45,391 bases of DNA, from contig NZ_KB235938.1 of the NCBI RefSeq assembly GCF_000332315.1, positions 24,409-69,799 on the forward strand. Reading direction: 5' to 3'. Within the stretch, counting starts at the first letter, position 1. Every line of letters starts with the position of its first letter. Positions 26,582-35,852 of the stretch are shown here, one piece after another. The DNA comes from Prochlorothrix hollandica PCC 9006 = CALU 1027 (lineage in GTDB: Bacteria; Cyanobacteriota; Cyanobacteriia; Prochlorotrichales; Prochlorotrichaceae). Under the pieces are notes generated by a model that ran no database searches, was not told where the DNA came from, and saw only the letters and a list, made by a program, of their open reading frames with translations. The position numbers were made by a program, and so were the translations under genes.

Positions 26582-26917
26582 AGCCCTAAATGTCCTCAAT
26601 AAATGCGTGCCTGGTCTGGAAATGCTGAGCTTGTCAGTCTGTCAGTCTGTAGGGGGTTATCAGCCCGTGTCCCTAGGATACCGCGATCGCCCTGAACCCT
26701 AGGAAGCCCCCGCCCTAACCCGAAAAAAAATGCGCCAGCCCCTAGGGATGACGCAATCTATTCCATACAAAGCTTGTTTTGTTCGATGCTGAAGTCCTGG
26801 TAGACATTCCGCTCTAGGTCTCTGTGCCCCGAAATGAGGGGGACTTTGCCCATGATTGATGATGGAACGGGGGGTTACTGTCCCCCCAAGGTGAGCCAAC
26901 GCTTGAATTCAATGGCC
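26582..26917. other. Gene-free stretch
   Basis: No gene is seen. It lies between the PEP-CTERM gene and the DUF4359 operon, both on the minus strand. It contains a CAGTCTGT duplication (about 26634-26650) and an oligo-A tract (26722-26730). No confident terminator or promoter was found. Confidence 0.5.
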
Positions 26918-27583
26918 TTAGGCTTCTTGGTTCCGACGACGCATCGTGGCACCCAGACCCAGGGCAGCAAGGCTACCGAGAATGGTCAGAGGCTCAGGAG
27001 CGGGAGTGGGGGGAGGGGTTGGGACTCCATTAACATAGCTATCACTTGCGCCAGCCGCCAAGCTGCCAACGTGGATACCCAGTCGCAAGTTTCCAGTGTT
27101 GAGGGCTGCCAGAACATTACTATAGTTGGCATTAAATTTGAAGGTTACAAACTCTCCTGATTGAACAGAGTTTCTATTGCCCCCATCTGTTTTGCCCCCA
27201 AAGTCTTCTCCAAACCATGCGCTCCCTAAATTATTAGTCTGGGAGAGGTTCTGGGTGCTGGACTCAAAATCAACACCGGAGGAGTTAATCACTTGAATAC
27301 TGGATAAAAGCGATCCTACAATGGCTTCATTGACACTAAATGCAACTTGCTTAATTGCAGCGCCGCTGGAAGAGCTAGAGCCAGGGACAGTGTTGGAAAC
27401 CTTAAAATCAACTTTGCCAGAACCAGCATCTGTTACGTCAAAGGAAAAGTAAGAATTAAGTCCATCGCCAACGGTATCACCCCCTGAAATGTTGCTGAAG
27501 CCGAAGGTTGCTGCCTGGGCAGGAGCAGTTAGAGCAAACGCGGCCAGGGCGGAGCCAGCGAGAAGGGTTGCAAAATTTTTCAT
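26918..27583 (-). CDS. Secreted PEP-CTERM protein
   Basis: The protein has 221 residues. The N-terminal signal peptide is MKNFATLLAGSALAAFALTA ending PAQA-ATF. The Ser/Gly/Asn-rich mature domain has no recognised fold. At the C-terminus is a Pro/Thr spacer, then the PEP-CTERM sorting signal PEPLTILGSLAALGLGATMR followed by RRN. Exosortase-type processing normally removes this tail and delivers the protein to the cell surface or extracellular matrix. No exosortase gene is in the window. Its base composition is more AT-rich than its neighbours. Confidence 0.92.
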   Translation of the reverse strand: MKNFATLLAGSALAAFALTAPAQAATFGFSNISGGDTVGDGLNSYFSFDVTDAGSGKVDFKVSNTVPGSSSSSGAAIKQVAFSVNEAIVGSLLSSIQVINSSGVDFESSTQNLSQTNNLGSAWFGEDFGGKTDGGNRNSVQSGEFVTFKFNANYSNVLAALNTGNLRLGIHVGSLAAGASDSYVNGVPTPPPTPAPEPLTILGSLAALGLGATMRRRNQEA

Positions 27584-28276
27584 GGGGTAGTGACTCCTAG
27601 AGGGTTGTTGAAGGGTTATTTATAGGACAAACAAGTTTTTTGTAGGGAGGAACGAAGCGGGCGGCGTTGGCTCACCGGCAAAGCTGAATTCCTGGTATGG
27701 AGTGGGTTGCGGGGTGCGTTGCCTTCCATGTCCTTAGGAATATCACCCCCTCCCTGGCTCTGTCTACGGGCAAATGTCAACTTCATCAACTCTTTAAAAA
27801 ACTAGTTTTCTTCATGATTGGCTTTTAAGGGCTAGAAACCTTGTGGGGAAAGGGATTGACGGTTTTCTGTTCCTGGAATTTCAGGGTAGCCGTTCCCAGT
27901 AATATCAAGGCGATATGAAGTCTAGGCTACCGTTTAGAGCCAGGGGAGAGCGATCGAAATGGGTCATGGAGCCGCCCATGGGGTCTCGATCCTTGGGATC
28001 CCTGGCTACCGAGACCTTGAGATCATCAGCTAATCCTCGTGTAGATTCAGTGCTATCTCTTAGGTTTTGAAGGTTCCTAGACACGGATAGGGGGCAGGGT
28101 GGAGGCAGTTCCCAGGGTCTCCGTGCCAGATATTTGTGCCAGATATTCGTGCCAGATATTTGTGCCAGATATTCGTGCTAGATATTTGTGCTAGATCATG
28201 GGGCGATCGCGGCCCTCTCTGCGGCCCAAGGGGTTTGGTATTCTGGAAACCGATGGACCCTCGCCCCGGAACCTTT
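27584..28276. other. Gene-free stretch with a 13-bp tandem repeat
   Basis: About 690 bp between the divergent PEP-CTERM gene and hisB. No coding region is supported; the frame running into hisB from the left is repeat-derived. AT-rich sequence at about 27780-27830 probably serves the PEP-CTERM promoter. Confidence 0.6.
28123..28197 (+). repeat. 13-bp tandem repeat, about six copies
   Basis: GTGCCAGATATT(T/C) is repeated about six times, with alternating T and C endings and two later GTGCTAGATATTT variants. It ends ~80 bp upstream of hisB. The alternation suggests a 26-bp higher-order unit. Confidence 0.92.
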
Positions 28277-28921
28277 ATGCAAACCCTCGATCGCCCCCCC
28301 GTCCCCAGCAACGCTGCTCCTGATGCCCGCCCCGATCGCATCGCCACCGTCCACCGGGTCACCGGGGAAACCGATGTGCTAGTGCGCCTCAATGTCGATG
28401 GCAGCGGCCAATGCACCGTTAATACGGGGGTGCCCTTTCTGGACCACATGCTGCACCAGATCAGCTCCCATGGTCTCTTTGACCTGGAGATCACCGCCAC
28501 TGGCGATATTCACATCGACGATCACCACACCAACGAAGATGTGGGCATCACCCTGGGCCAAGCTCTGGGGCAAGCGTTGGGCGATCGCAAGGGCATTGTC
28601 CGTTTTGGCCATTTCATTGCTCCCCTGGATGAAGCCCTGGTGCAGGTGGCGTTGGACTTTTCCGGACGGCCCCACCTCACCTATGGCCTGGAGATCCCCA
28701 CTCAGCGGGTGGGCACCTATGACACCCAACTGGTGCGGGAGTTTTTTGTGGCGGTGGTCAACCATAGCCACATGACTCTCCACCTGCGGCAACTGGACGG
28801 CATCAATTCCCACCATATTATTGAGGCTACGTTCAAAGCCTTCGCCCGCGCCCTGCGCATGGCCACAGAACCCGACCCCCGCCGGGGGGGCACCATCCCC
28901 AGTTCCAAAGGGGTGTTGTAA
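28277..28921 (+). CDS. hisB: Imidazoleglycerol-phosphate dehydratase
   Basis: HisB carries out the sixth step of histidine synthesis, dehydrating imidazoleglycerol phosphate. The 214-residue monofunctional form has all family landmarks. The Mn-binding HxxxH/DHHxxED-type motifs are [27 protein letters not shown] and [21 protein letters not shown]. The substrate-region STKG equivalent is IPSSKGVL at the C-terminus. ATG 28277 is chosen because family similarity starts within the next 20 residues; upstream in-frame sequence is repeat-derived. Not in a his operon here, as is usual in cyanobacteria. Confidence 0.96.
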   Translation: MQTLDRPPVPSNAAPDARPDRIATVHRVTGETDVLVRLNVDGSGQCTVNTGVPFLDHMLHQISSHGLFDLEITATGDIHIDDHHTNEDVGITLGQALGQALGDRKGIVRFGHFIAPLDEALVQVALDFSGRPHLTYGLEIPTQRVGTYDTQLVREFFVAVVNHSHMTLHLRQLDGINSHHIIEATFKAFARALRMATEPDPRRGGTIPSSKGVL

Positions 28922-28953
28922 CTAAGCTTCCATAAGGTATCCTAGCCAGGATC

Positions 28954-28983
28954 TTGATTAGTCTGGGCTTGGTGTGGAATAAT
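28954..28983 (+). promoter_or_regulatory. Candidate promoter for rpmG-rpsR
   Basis: TTGATT (28954-28959) and AATAAT (28978-28983) are separated by 18 bp, about 180 bp upstream of rpmG. The fit to the sigma-70-type consensus is good but unproven. The leader between them and rpmG contains a duplicated AGTTGTCTCCA (about 29001-29022). Confidence 0.35.
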
Positions 28984-29163
28984 AGCTATTTGCGTCTAAA
29001 AGTTGTCTCCAAGTTGTCTCCAAACATCATCCCTGGGATCGCGTCAGCCTCGATCGTGTGATCCACCGATCTGGATCTTCTCTGGATCACCGGATTAGCC
29101 GAACCCCCGGCTGGCAGTTTTCAGCGCGACCTACCCCACTAGAACCCATCTGTTGCTAGACCT

Positions 29164-29358
29164 ATGGCCAAGAATAAGGGCGTTCGCATTATCATTACCC
29201 TGGAATGCACGGAATGCCGCACCAATCTCAATAAGCGTTCCCCAGGCGTTTCTCGGTATACCACGATGAAAAACCGCCGGAACACCACGGGACGCATGGA
29301 GCTGAAAAAGTTCTGTCCCCACTGCAATAAGCATACTGTCCACAAGGAGATCAAGTAG
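29164..29358 (+). CDS. rpmG: 50S ribosomal protein L33
   Basis: L33, 64 residues, with two zinc-ribbon CxxC pairs (LECTECRTN and FCPHCNKH). ATG 29164 begins [15 protein letters not shown], as in cyanobacterial and plastid L33. It is followed 14 bp later by rpsR, the conserved cyanobacterial/plastid pair. Confidence 0.97.
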   Translation: MAKNKGVRIIITLECTECRTNLNKRSPGVSRYTTMKNRRNTTGRMELKKFCPHCNKHTVHKEIK

Positions 29359-29372
29359 ATCTAAGCTTAACT

Positions 29373-29588
29373 ATGTCTTATTTTCGTCGTCGCCTTTCCC
29401 CCATCAAGCCTTCCGATCCCATCGATTACAAGGATGTGGATCTACTGCGTAAGTTTGTGACCGAACGCGGCAAAATTTTGCCCCGGCGCATCACGGGCCT
29501 CACCGCCCAGCAACAGCGGGATTTGACCATTGCCATTAAGCGGGCACGCATTGTGGCGCTGCTTCCCTATATCAACCGGGAAGGTTAA
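29373..29588 (+). CDS. rpsR: 30S ribosomal protein S18
   Basis: S18, 71 residues. The family core is [20 protein letters not shown], then [20 protein letters not shown]. Co-transcribed with rpmG. A weak hairpin GAGG-TTCGG-CCTC follows the stop codon (about 29592-29604) but lacks a strong T tract. Confidence 0.97.
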   Translation: MSYFRRRLSPIKPSDPIDYKDVDLLRKFVTERGKILPRRITGLTAQQQRDLTIAIKRARIVALLPYINREG

Positions 29589-30036
29589 ACCGAGGTTCGG
29601 CCTCAAAGACTAGGGTTGTGTGGGCGTAGGCCGCGATCGCCCCCCGTCTAGTTCTGCACCGAGGGGCTATTCCCCGGTGAGGGCAACCCGCCTGTTGAAC
29701 CAATCTTTGGGCAAGCTATGAAGAATAAAGGGCAATCTCAACCCTATCCACTGCTATCCCTTAATGCCAACGGCGCACAGATTCCTGAATTTCAGGGCGA
29801 TCGGTGCGCCGTTATTATTTGGGTCGGGCACTGGCAATCAGGGTAGGGTTCCGGGTCTATGGAGCATCCGCCAGGGGGTTGTCTGTGCAGTCTGTCCGGT
29901 TCCCCAGGCTTCCCGTCGGAAACCAGTAGGCACCCCCTGGGGCAATGGCCACAGGATCGATCCAGAGATGGCTCCAGAAATGGATCCAGAGAAGACGGCC
30001 ACAGGTTTTGCACAAGTTTTGCACTGGTTTTGCACT
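29589..30036. other. Gene-free stretch
   Basis: The frame of the next gene is open through much of this stretch, but the residues it would encode show no family pattern. I take this as non-coding leader. It contains the near-repeats TTTTGCACAAGTTTTGCACTG just before the chosen start at 30037. Confidence 0.5.
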
Positions 30037-31569
30037 ATGGAACTCACCTACAGCGGGCGACCCATTACCCTTTATCCCCAGCGGCGGATCTTGTCCCCCG
30101 CAGAATTGCGGCAGAAACACGATCGCCCCCGATCCTTGCCCCTGTTGTTGGCCCTCTCCACCGTGGCCCAGGGCATTCCGTTTCTGTGGTCGGTAGTTCA
30201 AGAGCATCCCGGCGTGGATCCCAGTCTGGATCCGGTTCAGCCCGATCGGCCCGTCGATTGGGTCAACCTGGAAATCCTGCCCCCGGTGACGGCGGTGAAA
30301 CCCGTGGCTGCGCCAGAGATGCAGGGGATGGAACGGGCGATCGAGCCAGCGATCGCCCCCCGCAATGCTGCCTCTTCTACCTCCGAGGGCAGTATGTCTC
30401 GGCCCAGTGTCCCCAATAGTGCCCCCAGTAGTGCCCCCAGTGCCCCTGGCTCTAGGGCTTCAGCGACTGCGCCATCGCTTTCGGCCACAGCGGACTCGGT
30501 GACCGTAGCGGACTCCCAGCCGATCGTGAACCCCCCGATCCAGAACCCTACGTCCCCAGGGGGCCGATCGACTCCCCGATCCCAGTCCCCTGTTGCCACT
30601 CCCCAGACCGATCGCGCCTCTGCCCTAGCTAACTCTGGGTCCACCGCCGCCGCCAAGGGTACTCCGGGATCCGGATCTGCTTCGCTGGGATCATCAGGGA
30701 CTCAGAGCGTCATGGGTTCGGGCGATCGAGGCGGGAGCGGGGGCAATGGCGGAACGGGAACGGGATCGGGATCCCGATCGGGCACCAGACCCCTCAGCCC
30801 CTCGGCTCCCCCAGAGTCCGTGATGCCCCAACAACCCTGGCCCTTTGCCCCAGCGGTCAGCACCACCGCCGCCGCGCCGTCCCGATCCCTGCCTGCCCCG
30901 GAGCGGTTTGCGCCCAGTGCCGCTACTCCTAGTGCCGCTACTCCTAGTGCCGCTACTTCTAGTGCCGCTACTTCTAGTGCCGCTACTTCTAGTGTCGGTA
31001 CCCCTAGTACAGGGCCAAAGTCCACCGGCACTCCGAAGGCCAGCGCAACGGGATCCGTGGGATCGGTTGCAGCGGGATCGGTTGCAGCGGGTTCTGGCCT
31101 AGCGGGGTCTGGCCTAGGGGGATCGGCAACAGGGGCAACGGCGATCGCCTCCGGTGCCCGCCCCAGTTCGGGATCCAGTGGTTCCGCCGCCGCCACCGGA
31201 CCGTCCCCAGCCGCTCCCAGGGCCACCGCTGCCCCCACCGCTGGCACCCCCACCAGCAGCACCTCAAGGGCCAAACCAGCCCAAACGACCAGCACCGTCG
31301 ATCTGCGCCCTTATCTACAACAGGTGAAACGCCAGGTGGATCAGCGCTGGGTTTCGAGGGATCAGGGTAACTCCCAGGTCATGGTGCAATTTCGCATTGG
31401 GCGATCGGGGGACCTCCAGGCGGTATCCCTAGCCCGACCGTCCGGCAATGCCCAAGCTGATGCCGCAGCCCTCATCGCCGTGCGCACCGCTGCTCCCTAC
31501 TTTGGACCCTTACCCCAGGGCTATGGCAACGACAGTATTAGGGTGGAGCTAACCCTGATTCAGGATTAG
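30037..31569 (+). CDS. TonB-like periplasm-spanning protein
   Basis: The protein has about 510 residues. A short cytoplasmic N-terminus is followed by one membrane segment (SLPLLLALSTVAQGIPFLW, residues ~34-52). A ~370-residue Ser/Thr/Pro/Ala/Gly-rich spacer then leads to a C-terminal TonB/TolA-type domain (about 420-510). That domain has VKRQVDQRWVSRDQGNSQVM, then FRIGRSGDLQAVSLARPSGNAQADAAAL. This is the layout of TonB energy transducers, although the spacer is not the usual Pro-Lys type and no exbB/exbD is nearby. ATG 30037 is chosen because it places the anchor near the N-terminus. The spacer contains several young in-frame repeats. Confidence 0.75.
   Translation: MELTYSGRPITLYPQRRILSPAELRQKHDRPRSLPLLLALSTVAQGIPFLWSVVQEHPGVDPSLDPVQPDRPVDWVNLEILPPVTAVKPVAAPEMQGMERAIEPAIAPRNAASSTSEGSMSRPSVPNSAPSSAPSAPGSRASATAPSLSATADSVTVADSQPIVNPPIQNPTSPGGRSTPRSQSPVATPQTDRASALANSGSTAAAKGTPGSGSASLGSSGTQSVMGSGDRGGSGGNGGTGTGSGSRSGTRPLSPSAPPESVMPQQPWPFAPAVSTTAAAPSRSLPAPERFAPSAATPSAATPSAATSSAATSSAATSSVGTPSTGPKSTGTPKASATGSVGSVAAGSVAAGSGLAGSGLGGSATGATAIASGARPSSGSSGSAAATGPSPAAPRATAAPTAGTPTSSTSRAKPAQTTSTVDLRPYLQQVKRQVDQRWVSRDQGNSQVMVQFRIGRSGDLQAVSLARPSGNAQADAAALIAVRTAAPYFGPLPQGYGNDSIRVELTLIQD
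30916..31005 (+). repeat. 15-bp in-frame tandem repeat (SAATP/SAATS)
   Basis: AGTGCCGCTACTCCT and AGTGCCGCTACTTCT units recur five times, followed by a diverged sixth, in the TonB-like spacer. Short GGATCGGTTGCAGC and GGCCTAG repeats follow at about 31065-31125. Confidence 0.9.
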
Positions 31570-31649
31570 ACCCCCTTAAACCAGGTTGACTGACAAAAGA
31601 CTCTGACAAAAGACTCTGACAAAAAACACTGAACAAAAGACTCTGCATT

Positions 31650-31668
31650 GGGCGGGAAAACCCCGCCC
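31650..31668. terminator. Candidate hairpin terminator / palindromic repeat
   Basis: GGGCGGG-AAAAC-CCCGCCC is a perfect 7-bp stem 80 bp after the TonB-like stop codon. It lacks a following T run. The same kind of palindrome is a common dispersed repeat in cyanobacteria, so terminator function is uncertain. Confidence 0.35.
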
Positions 31669-31838
31669 CTACGGGATTGGGTTCTTTGACACCTCTGAAG
31701 ATACAAGGGGTCAGGTTTCCTGACCCTCCTGCGCGGTTCCCCTCTGGTTGCTGTGTGGACTGCCCCTGAAAGCAGGGCCAGATGAACGGGACAGTACCCA
31801 TTGTCCCGGCTTAAGGTGATAGCTGTCGGTTGAACCCA

Positions 31839-31941
31839 TGCAGCAGTCCTAAATGGGTCGTGTGGTGTGCCCCCGGAGGGGGCACACCACACCAAGGGTT
31901 TCAGCCGTCGCGATCCTTACAACTGATTTGGGATTGCTGTG
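31839..31941 (+). mobile_element. MITE family A, copy 7 (both terminal TA mutated to TG)
   Basis: The 103-bp copy begins TGCAGCAGTCCTAAATGGG and ends GATTTGGGATTGCTGTG. The internal palindrome is intact. Both outer TA dinucleotides read TG, so this copy may be immobile. Confidence 0.88.
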
Positions 31942-31960
31942 CCACTATCGAGGTTTCAAA

Positions 31961-32008
31961 GAACCCGGTTAAAAGAACCCGGTTAAAAGAACCCGGTTAA
32001 AAGAACTT
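31961..32008. repeat. 14-bp tandem repeat, 3.5 copies
   Basis: GAACCCGGTTAAAA repeats head to tail upstream of the zinc-ribbon membrane protein gene. The unit contains the small dyad AACCCGGTT. Confidence 0.9.
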
Positions 32009-32078
32009 GCTTAAACCTGGAACCGTTGACAATAATCGGGTAACCGTAGTCCTACGATCCTTGGGAGGAAAGGTCTCG

Positions 32079-33101
32079 ATGCAGGTTTGGAAACGCCTTC
32101 GATCGCCCTACCATCGCTGTCCGGCCTGTGATTATTGGCTCACCGCCACCGATATTTATTGCCCCAACTGCCACACCCTCCCCCGCCCCCACCAGGCTTT
32201 TTTGCCCCGGAAGCTGGTGCTGTTTACCGCTAGCGTTGTGGCCATTCATGGCATCTGCCAGGGGATTGCCCAAGCCACCAACCCCGCCGCTACCCTAGGC
32301 TGGGAACTGGTCTGGCGGCAGGTCTTGCTGGGGGCGGGCACTTGGGGGGCAGTGGTGCTGGGGAGTCGCTGGCTGCTCAAACAGAGCTTAAACCTGGAGA
32401 TTTTCCCCCCCCCACCCAGCCCCTCCCTCCAGGATGACGAGGACAAAATTAGCCAACGCCTGGGGGACTTGGCGGAACGGGCCAAGCCAATTTTGGTGGT
32501 GCAGGAGCGGGCGCGGAAGATTACGAATACGGGCCAACGCACCACCATTGAGGGCACCCTGGACCGCGCCATGGGGATTTTGGTGTCCCACCGCGATCGC
32601 TACCGCACGAAACTCTGGGAAATTGACCTAATCCGCTGGCACAATGCCCTGAAGCCCCTGATCGATCGCTGGCCGAGCCAACTGCAACAAAATTCTGAAG
32701 GGCTGTACCACCTGTTGGATACGGTGCGCGATCGCGGGGAAGCTCTCCTCCATGATTGGGAACAGACGGATTTAACCACCACGGCGGAGGGCAGCAAACA
32801 TTTGGAACGGCTGCGGGCGGCTCTGGTGAGCTGCGATCGTATGTACCAGGATTTAATTGCCCGACAGGCGGCGGAAGCAGTGCAGGGCATCAGCCACTTT
32901 GAGGTGGAACCCCAGTTCAGTTACAACACCCAGGAAGCGGCGCGGCAGTTGGATGTGTTTGAGGCGCTGCCGACGGTGGTGGATTTTGCCTCTGGCCTGG
33001 AGGATCTGGAAGATGAATACCACCGCTTGCTCACGGAACAGGATCTGGCCCACCCCACCCCGGATCGCCTTGCTGATTCCGAATTCGATCGCCTCTCCTG
33101 A
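32079..33101 (+). CDS. Zinc-ribbon membrane protein of unknown function
   Basis: The protein has 340 residues. ATG 32079 is preceded by a good ribosome site GGAGGAAAGG. The N-terminus holds a zinc ribbon, CPACDYW...YCPNC (CxxC pairs at about residues 12-31). Two hydrophobic segments follow (LVLFTASVVAIHGICQGIAQ and VLLGAGTWGAVVLGSRWLL). The remaining ~220 residues are charged, largely helical and probably coiled-coil, ending in an acidic tail. I do not recognise a named family; similar zinc-ribbon/coiled-coil membrane proteins occur in cyanobacteria. It is the last host-like gene before the accessory region. Confidence 0.72.
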   Translation: MQVWKRLRSPYHRCPACDYWLTATDIYCPNCHTLPRPHQAFLPRKLVLFTASVVAIHGICQGIAQATNPAATLGWELVWRQVLLGAGTWGAVVLGSRWLLKQSLNLEIFPPPPSPSLQDDEDKISQRLGDLAERAKPILVVQERARKITNTGQRTTIEGTLDRAMGILVSHRDRYRTKLWEIDLIRWHNALKPLIDRWPSQLQQNSEGLYHLLDTVRDRGEALLHDWEQTDLTTTAEGSKHLERLRAALVSCDRMYQDLIARQAAEAVQGISHFEVEPQFSYNTQEAARQLDVFEALPTVVDFASGLEDLEDEYHRLLTEQDLAHPTPDRLADSEFDRLS

Positions 33102-33432
33102 GGCTTGGGCGTAAATTCTAGGTTGCCACACAGTCTTAGCGGGTGGATTCATCCCACTTTAGACGGGCCAGAGGCTCCACGGGGAAGACATTACGCCCCG
33201 GATCTAGTCTTAAGAGCTAGGGGACAGGCTTACTCCCTAACGGTGAAGTTGTGCGGCGGCAAATAAGCTTGAATACCAACCGATAACCTCTGTACCGTCC
33301 GCACCAACGCAGTGTTAGCTCGCTGACTGCTACATCAAGGTCGAGGATTGAAAATAAAGTGCGTCTGACTAGATACAAATTATCTAAGATAGTATAAAAT
33401 CTGTAATAGGTACGAATTAGAATGAGATTCCC
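33102..33432. other. Gene-free junction between host DNA and accessory module
   Basis: Base composition drops from GC-rich to AT-rich here. It contains an attC-like site (33235-33320). Between that site and the methyltransferase gene are AT-rich sequences with weak promoter elements: TTGAAA at 33348 with poor partners, and TATAAA at 33393. No gene is seen. Confidence 0.65.
33235..33320 (-). other. Integron attC-like recombination site 0
   Basis: On the plus strand the site has CCCTAAC, five bases, AGTTGTGCGG, a ~42-nt centre, CCGCACCAAC, five bases, and GTTAGCT. The two arms pair over about 20 positions (CTAAC...GTTG-TGCGG against its inverse with GTTGGTGCGG). In known attC sites the extra unpaired base lies in the L'' arm. 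Here it lies in the plus-strand right arm, so the site points along the minus strand. Size 86 bp. No integrase is seen. Confidence 0.68.
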
Positions 33433-35850
33433 ATGTCACGTAGTTTGGAGATCAACTCGCTTGAGTCCTGGAAGCTAGAACTTGGCTTGCTTCCAGTACC
33501 TTTGTTTAGTTGTGAAAATCAAAATGACAAAGTAATTCTCCTTAATGGTAGAGTGGGAAACTTTTGCTTGGACTTAAGTACTGAATCAAATGATAAAGAT
33601 CCACGTAATTTAGCATGGTCTTCAGATGTCGGGCATTATGTCAAGCTCTCGAATAATACTGTAGAAGTTTACAGATGGGATAGTAAACCATCTTCTTTAG
33701 AGCGATACACAAAGAAAAGCGTTGAAGATAATCTAGAGAAGTTTTATACCTATCTGCAAAAGGATCAGCCTTCAAGACATCTATCTATTATTTCTTTTGC
33801 AATCAAAACTTTTAGAACTCTTAGAAGTGTATTAGGGAGTGATTTTGACGGTCAGCAGTCTCTAAAGGCTTTTCTTTACCTATTAGCCTGTGTAGCAGAT
33901 AATGTTAACCGCAATAAATTGAACATAGATAAGTGGGGACTGGCTTCTGACATTCAATCATCCATCGCTTCAGTTAATGATTCCAATTGGGAATCGCTAA
34001 TAGATAGCTTAAAAGCTGGAACTAGCTTTTATGGCTTAAGACCTAATATTTCTCTACTACTTCGTCATGCTTCAGGTACGCTTTTTCAAGAAGCGCACTA
34101 TGAAGCTTATACATTTAATCAAAGTAAACTACCCCTGCCTCTGCCAGGTTTATTGCCTGATCCTGTAACAGTTAAGAAAGAAACTAACTTTGCCGGCATA
34201 TACTATATACCACCGTCAATAGCGCGAACATTAGTTGAGGAAGCTTTGAATGCGGTAGGTGAGTTGCCGCCTACCTTAAATGTGTTTGATCCTGCTTGTG
34301 GCTCTGGAGTTTTCCTTAAGGAAGTTTTAAGGCAACTGTCTCTGAAAAATTATCAGGGAAAAGTAAGGCTTGAGGGTTGGGATATTTCACCAGCAGCCAT
34401 CGACATGGCGAGATTTATTCTTTTGTATGAAAAGGATCAAATTAGTAGCAAATTCTCAATAGATGTTGAGATATGCCACCGAGATTCTTTGGATAGAACC
34501 CACCAGTGGAGCAATGATGTAGATATCATTCTGATGAATCCTCCTTTCCTATCTTGGAACCATATGAATAAAAAGCAGAGAGAACTAGTGAAGGAATCAC
34601 TAGGTGACTTAATGCAGAAAACTCCAGATCTTTCGAGTGTTTTTCTATGGAAAGGAGTAAAAAGTATTTCCTCAAAGGGTGTTATCGCTTGTATTTTACC
34701 CACTTCTATTTTAGATGCTCAGTCACATCTCAAAATCAGAGAATCAATTCTTGCGCAGATCGATCTTTATCTAGTTGGCAAGTTGGGAAATGATCTTCTT
34801 TTTTCAAATGCTGAAATATATACTACAATTTTGGTTGCTCAGTCTCCAAAAAACAATAAGTTTGCGCTCTCACTATGGGCTGATCATAAATTAGAATCGT
34901 CTTCTGCTGTTTTACGCGCTTTGCGAAGATATAACTATTATGGAAGAGATCCATTCAACGTAGTAGATCAAAATGGCTTTAGTATTTATGAGAATCCATC
35001 TTTGAATGATAATCTTATCAGTTGGTCACCTCGTTCTTATAAAGCTTTCAATTTACTAAGGCAATTGGAGAAATTCTCGAAAGTAAAAGATATTTTCAAG
35101 ATCAGGCAAGGAGTTCTGACAGGTTTTAAGGCTGCTTTTCTATTGAGCAAAGAAACTATAGAAGCATTACCAAAGAAAGAGAGAAAATTTTTTAGACCTG
35201 CAATAGTAACTGAGTCAATAAGCAACAGTCATCTGTTGGACGTATCTTATGTCTTTTATCCTAATAGTAAAGACTTACCAAAAATTGATTCAGAAAATGA
35301 TCTTGATAAGTATGTAGAAGCCTATTATCAGACTTATCTATTGCCAAACAAATCAAAACTTATATCCAGGTCACGAAAAAGTGAAAACACTTGGTGGACG
35401 CTCAACGAGTATAGAGCTTGGCAAGTTGACAGAAAACCAAAGTTAGTTTCCACGTGCTTTGGAAAAGCTGGTTCTTTCGCCTGGGATGGATCGGGTGATT
35501 ATGTTGCTGTTCAAGGATATGCTTGGTTCTTGAAGAAGTCGAATATTTTTTCTGAGAAGCTTGGATTAGCTTATACTGCAATACTATCTTGTCCTTTTAT
35601 AAATAATTTATTGGCTTCTGTCTCTAATCATGTAGGTAGAGGTCAGTTGGACTTGTCAATTCGATATATTGAAAATATGCCAATCCCTGATTTGACCGCC
35701 AGTAATTTGGATTTGGACACTCTCGAATCCTTGTATAAAATTGGTGGTTTAATTAGTTCTGGCGAAGATTTTGATGACAGAGCTTTAAATGAGTTGGTTC
35801 TGTCTTTATATCAGTTGCAGAGCAATACTATTTCACTCTTAGAGCTTTAA
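33433..35850 (+). CDS. Adenine-specific (N6) DNA methyltransferase
   Basis: The protein has 805 residues. Residues ~1-240 are an uncharacterised N-terminal region. The catalytic domain follows, with an AdoMet-binding motif FDPACGSGVFLKE (about residue 285) and the N6-adenine motif IV NPPF in DIILMNPPFLSW (about 368). The C-terminal ~270 residues (from FKIRQGVLTGFKAAF) resemble the target-recognition half of type IIG/Eco57I-like or PglX-like enzymes. I see no PD-(D/E)XK motif, so it may be methylation-only or a IIG enzyme with an unrecognised nuclease. The AT-rich composition contrasts with host genes. The next gene starts 2 bp after the stop, making one transcription unit. It lies between two attC-like sites. 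Confidence 0.85.
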   Translation: MSRSLEINSLESWKLELGLLPVPLFSCENQNDKVILLNGRVGNFCLDLSTESNDKDPRNLAWSSDVGHYVKLSNNTVEVYRWDSKPSSLERYTKKSVEDNLEKFYTYLQKDQPSRHLSIISFAIKTFRTLRSVLGSDFDGQQSLKAFLYLLACVADNVNRNKLNIDKWGLASDIQSSIASVNDSNWESLIDSLKAGTSFYGLRPNISLLLRHASGTLFQEAHYEAYTFNQSKLPLPLPGLLPDPVTVKKETNFAGIYYIPPSIARTLVEEALNAVGELPPTLNVFDPACGSGVFLKEVLRQLSLKNYQGKVRLEGWDISPAAIDMARFILLYEKDQISSKFSIDVEICHRDSLDRTHQWSNDVDIILMNPPFLSWNHMNKKQRELVKESLGDLMQKTPDLSSVFLWKGVKSISSKGVIACILPTSILDAQSHLKIRESILAQIDLYLVGKLGNDLLFSNAEIYTTILVAQSPKNNKFALSLWADHKLESSSAVLRALRRYNYYGRDPFNVVDQNGFSIYENPSLNDNLISWSPRSYKAFNLLRQLEKFSKVKDIFKIRQGVLTGFKAAFLLSKETIEALPKKERKFFRPAIVTESISNSHLLDVSYVFYPNSKDLPKIDSENDLDKYVEAYYQTYLLPNKSKLISRSRKSENTWWTLNEYRAWQVDRKPKLVSTCFGKAGSFAWDGSGDYVAVQGYAWFLKKSNIFSEKLGLAYTAILSCPFINNLLASVSNHVGRGQLDLSIRYIENMPIPDLTASNLDLDTLESLYKIGGLISSGEDFDDRALNELVLSLYQLQSNTISLLEL

Positions 35851-35852
35851 GT

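Larger units (their letters stand above)
31570..32078. other. Gene-free stretch with repeats and one MITE
   Basis: It contains a CTGACAAAAGACT-type tandem repeat (about 31589-31640), a perfect hairpin (31650-31668), MITE family A copy 7 and a 14-bp tandem array. No gene is supported. Confidence 0.65.

Noticed and set aside
28136-28276. N-terminal extension of HisB through the 13-bp repeat
   Set aside because: The added residues are encoded by the tandem repeat and are absent from the family; the ATG at 28277 gives a normal HisB.
29764-30036. Extension of the TonB-like protein by ~90 residues
   Set aside because: The extra residues show no signal or family pattern, and the membrane anchor would no longer be near the N-terminus.
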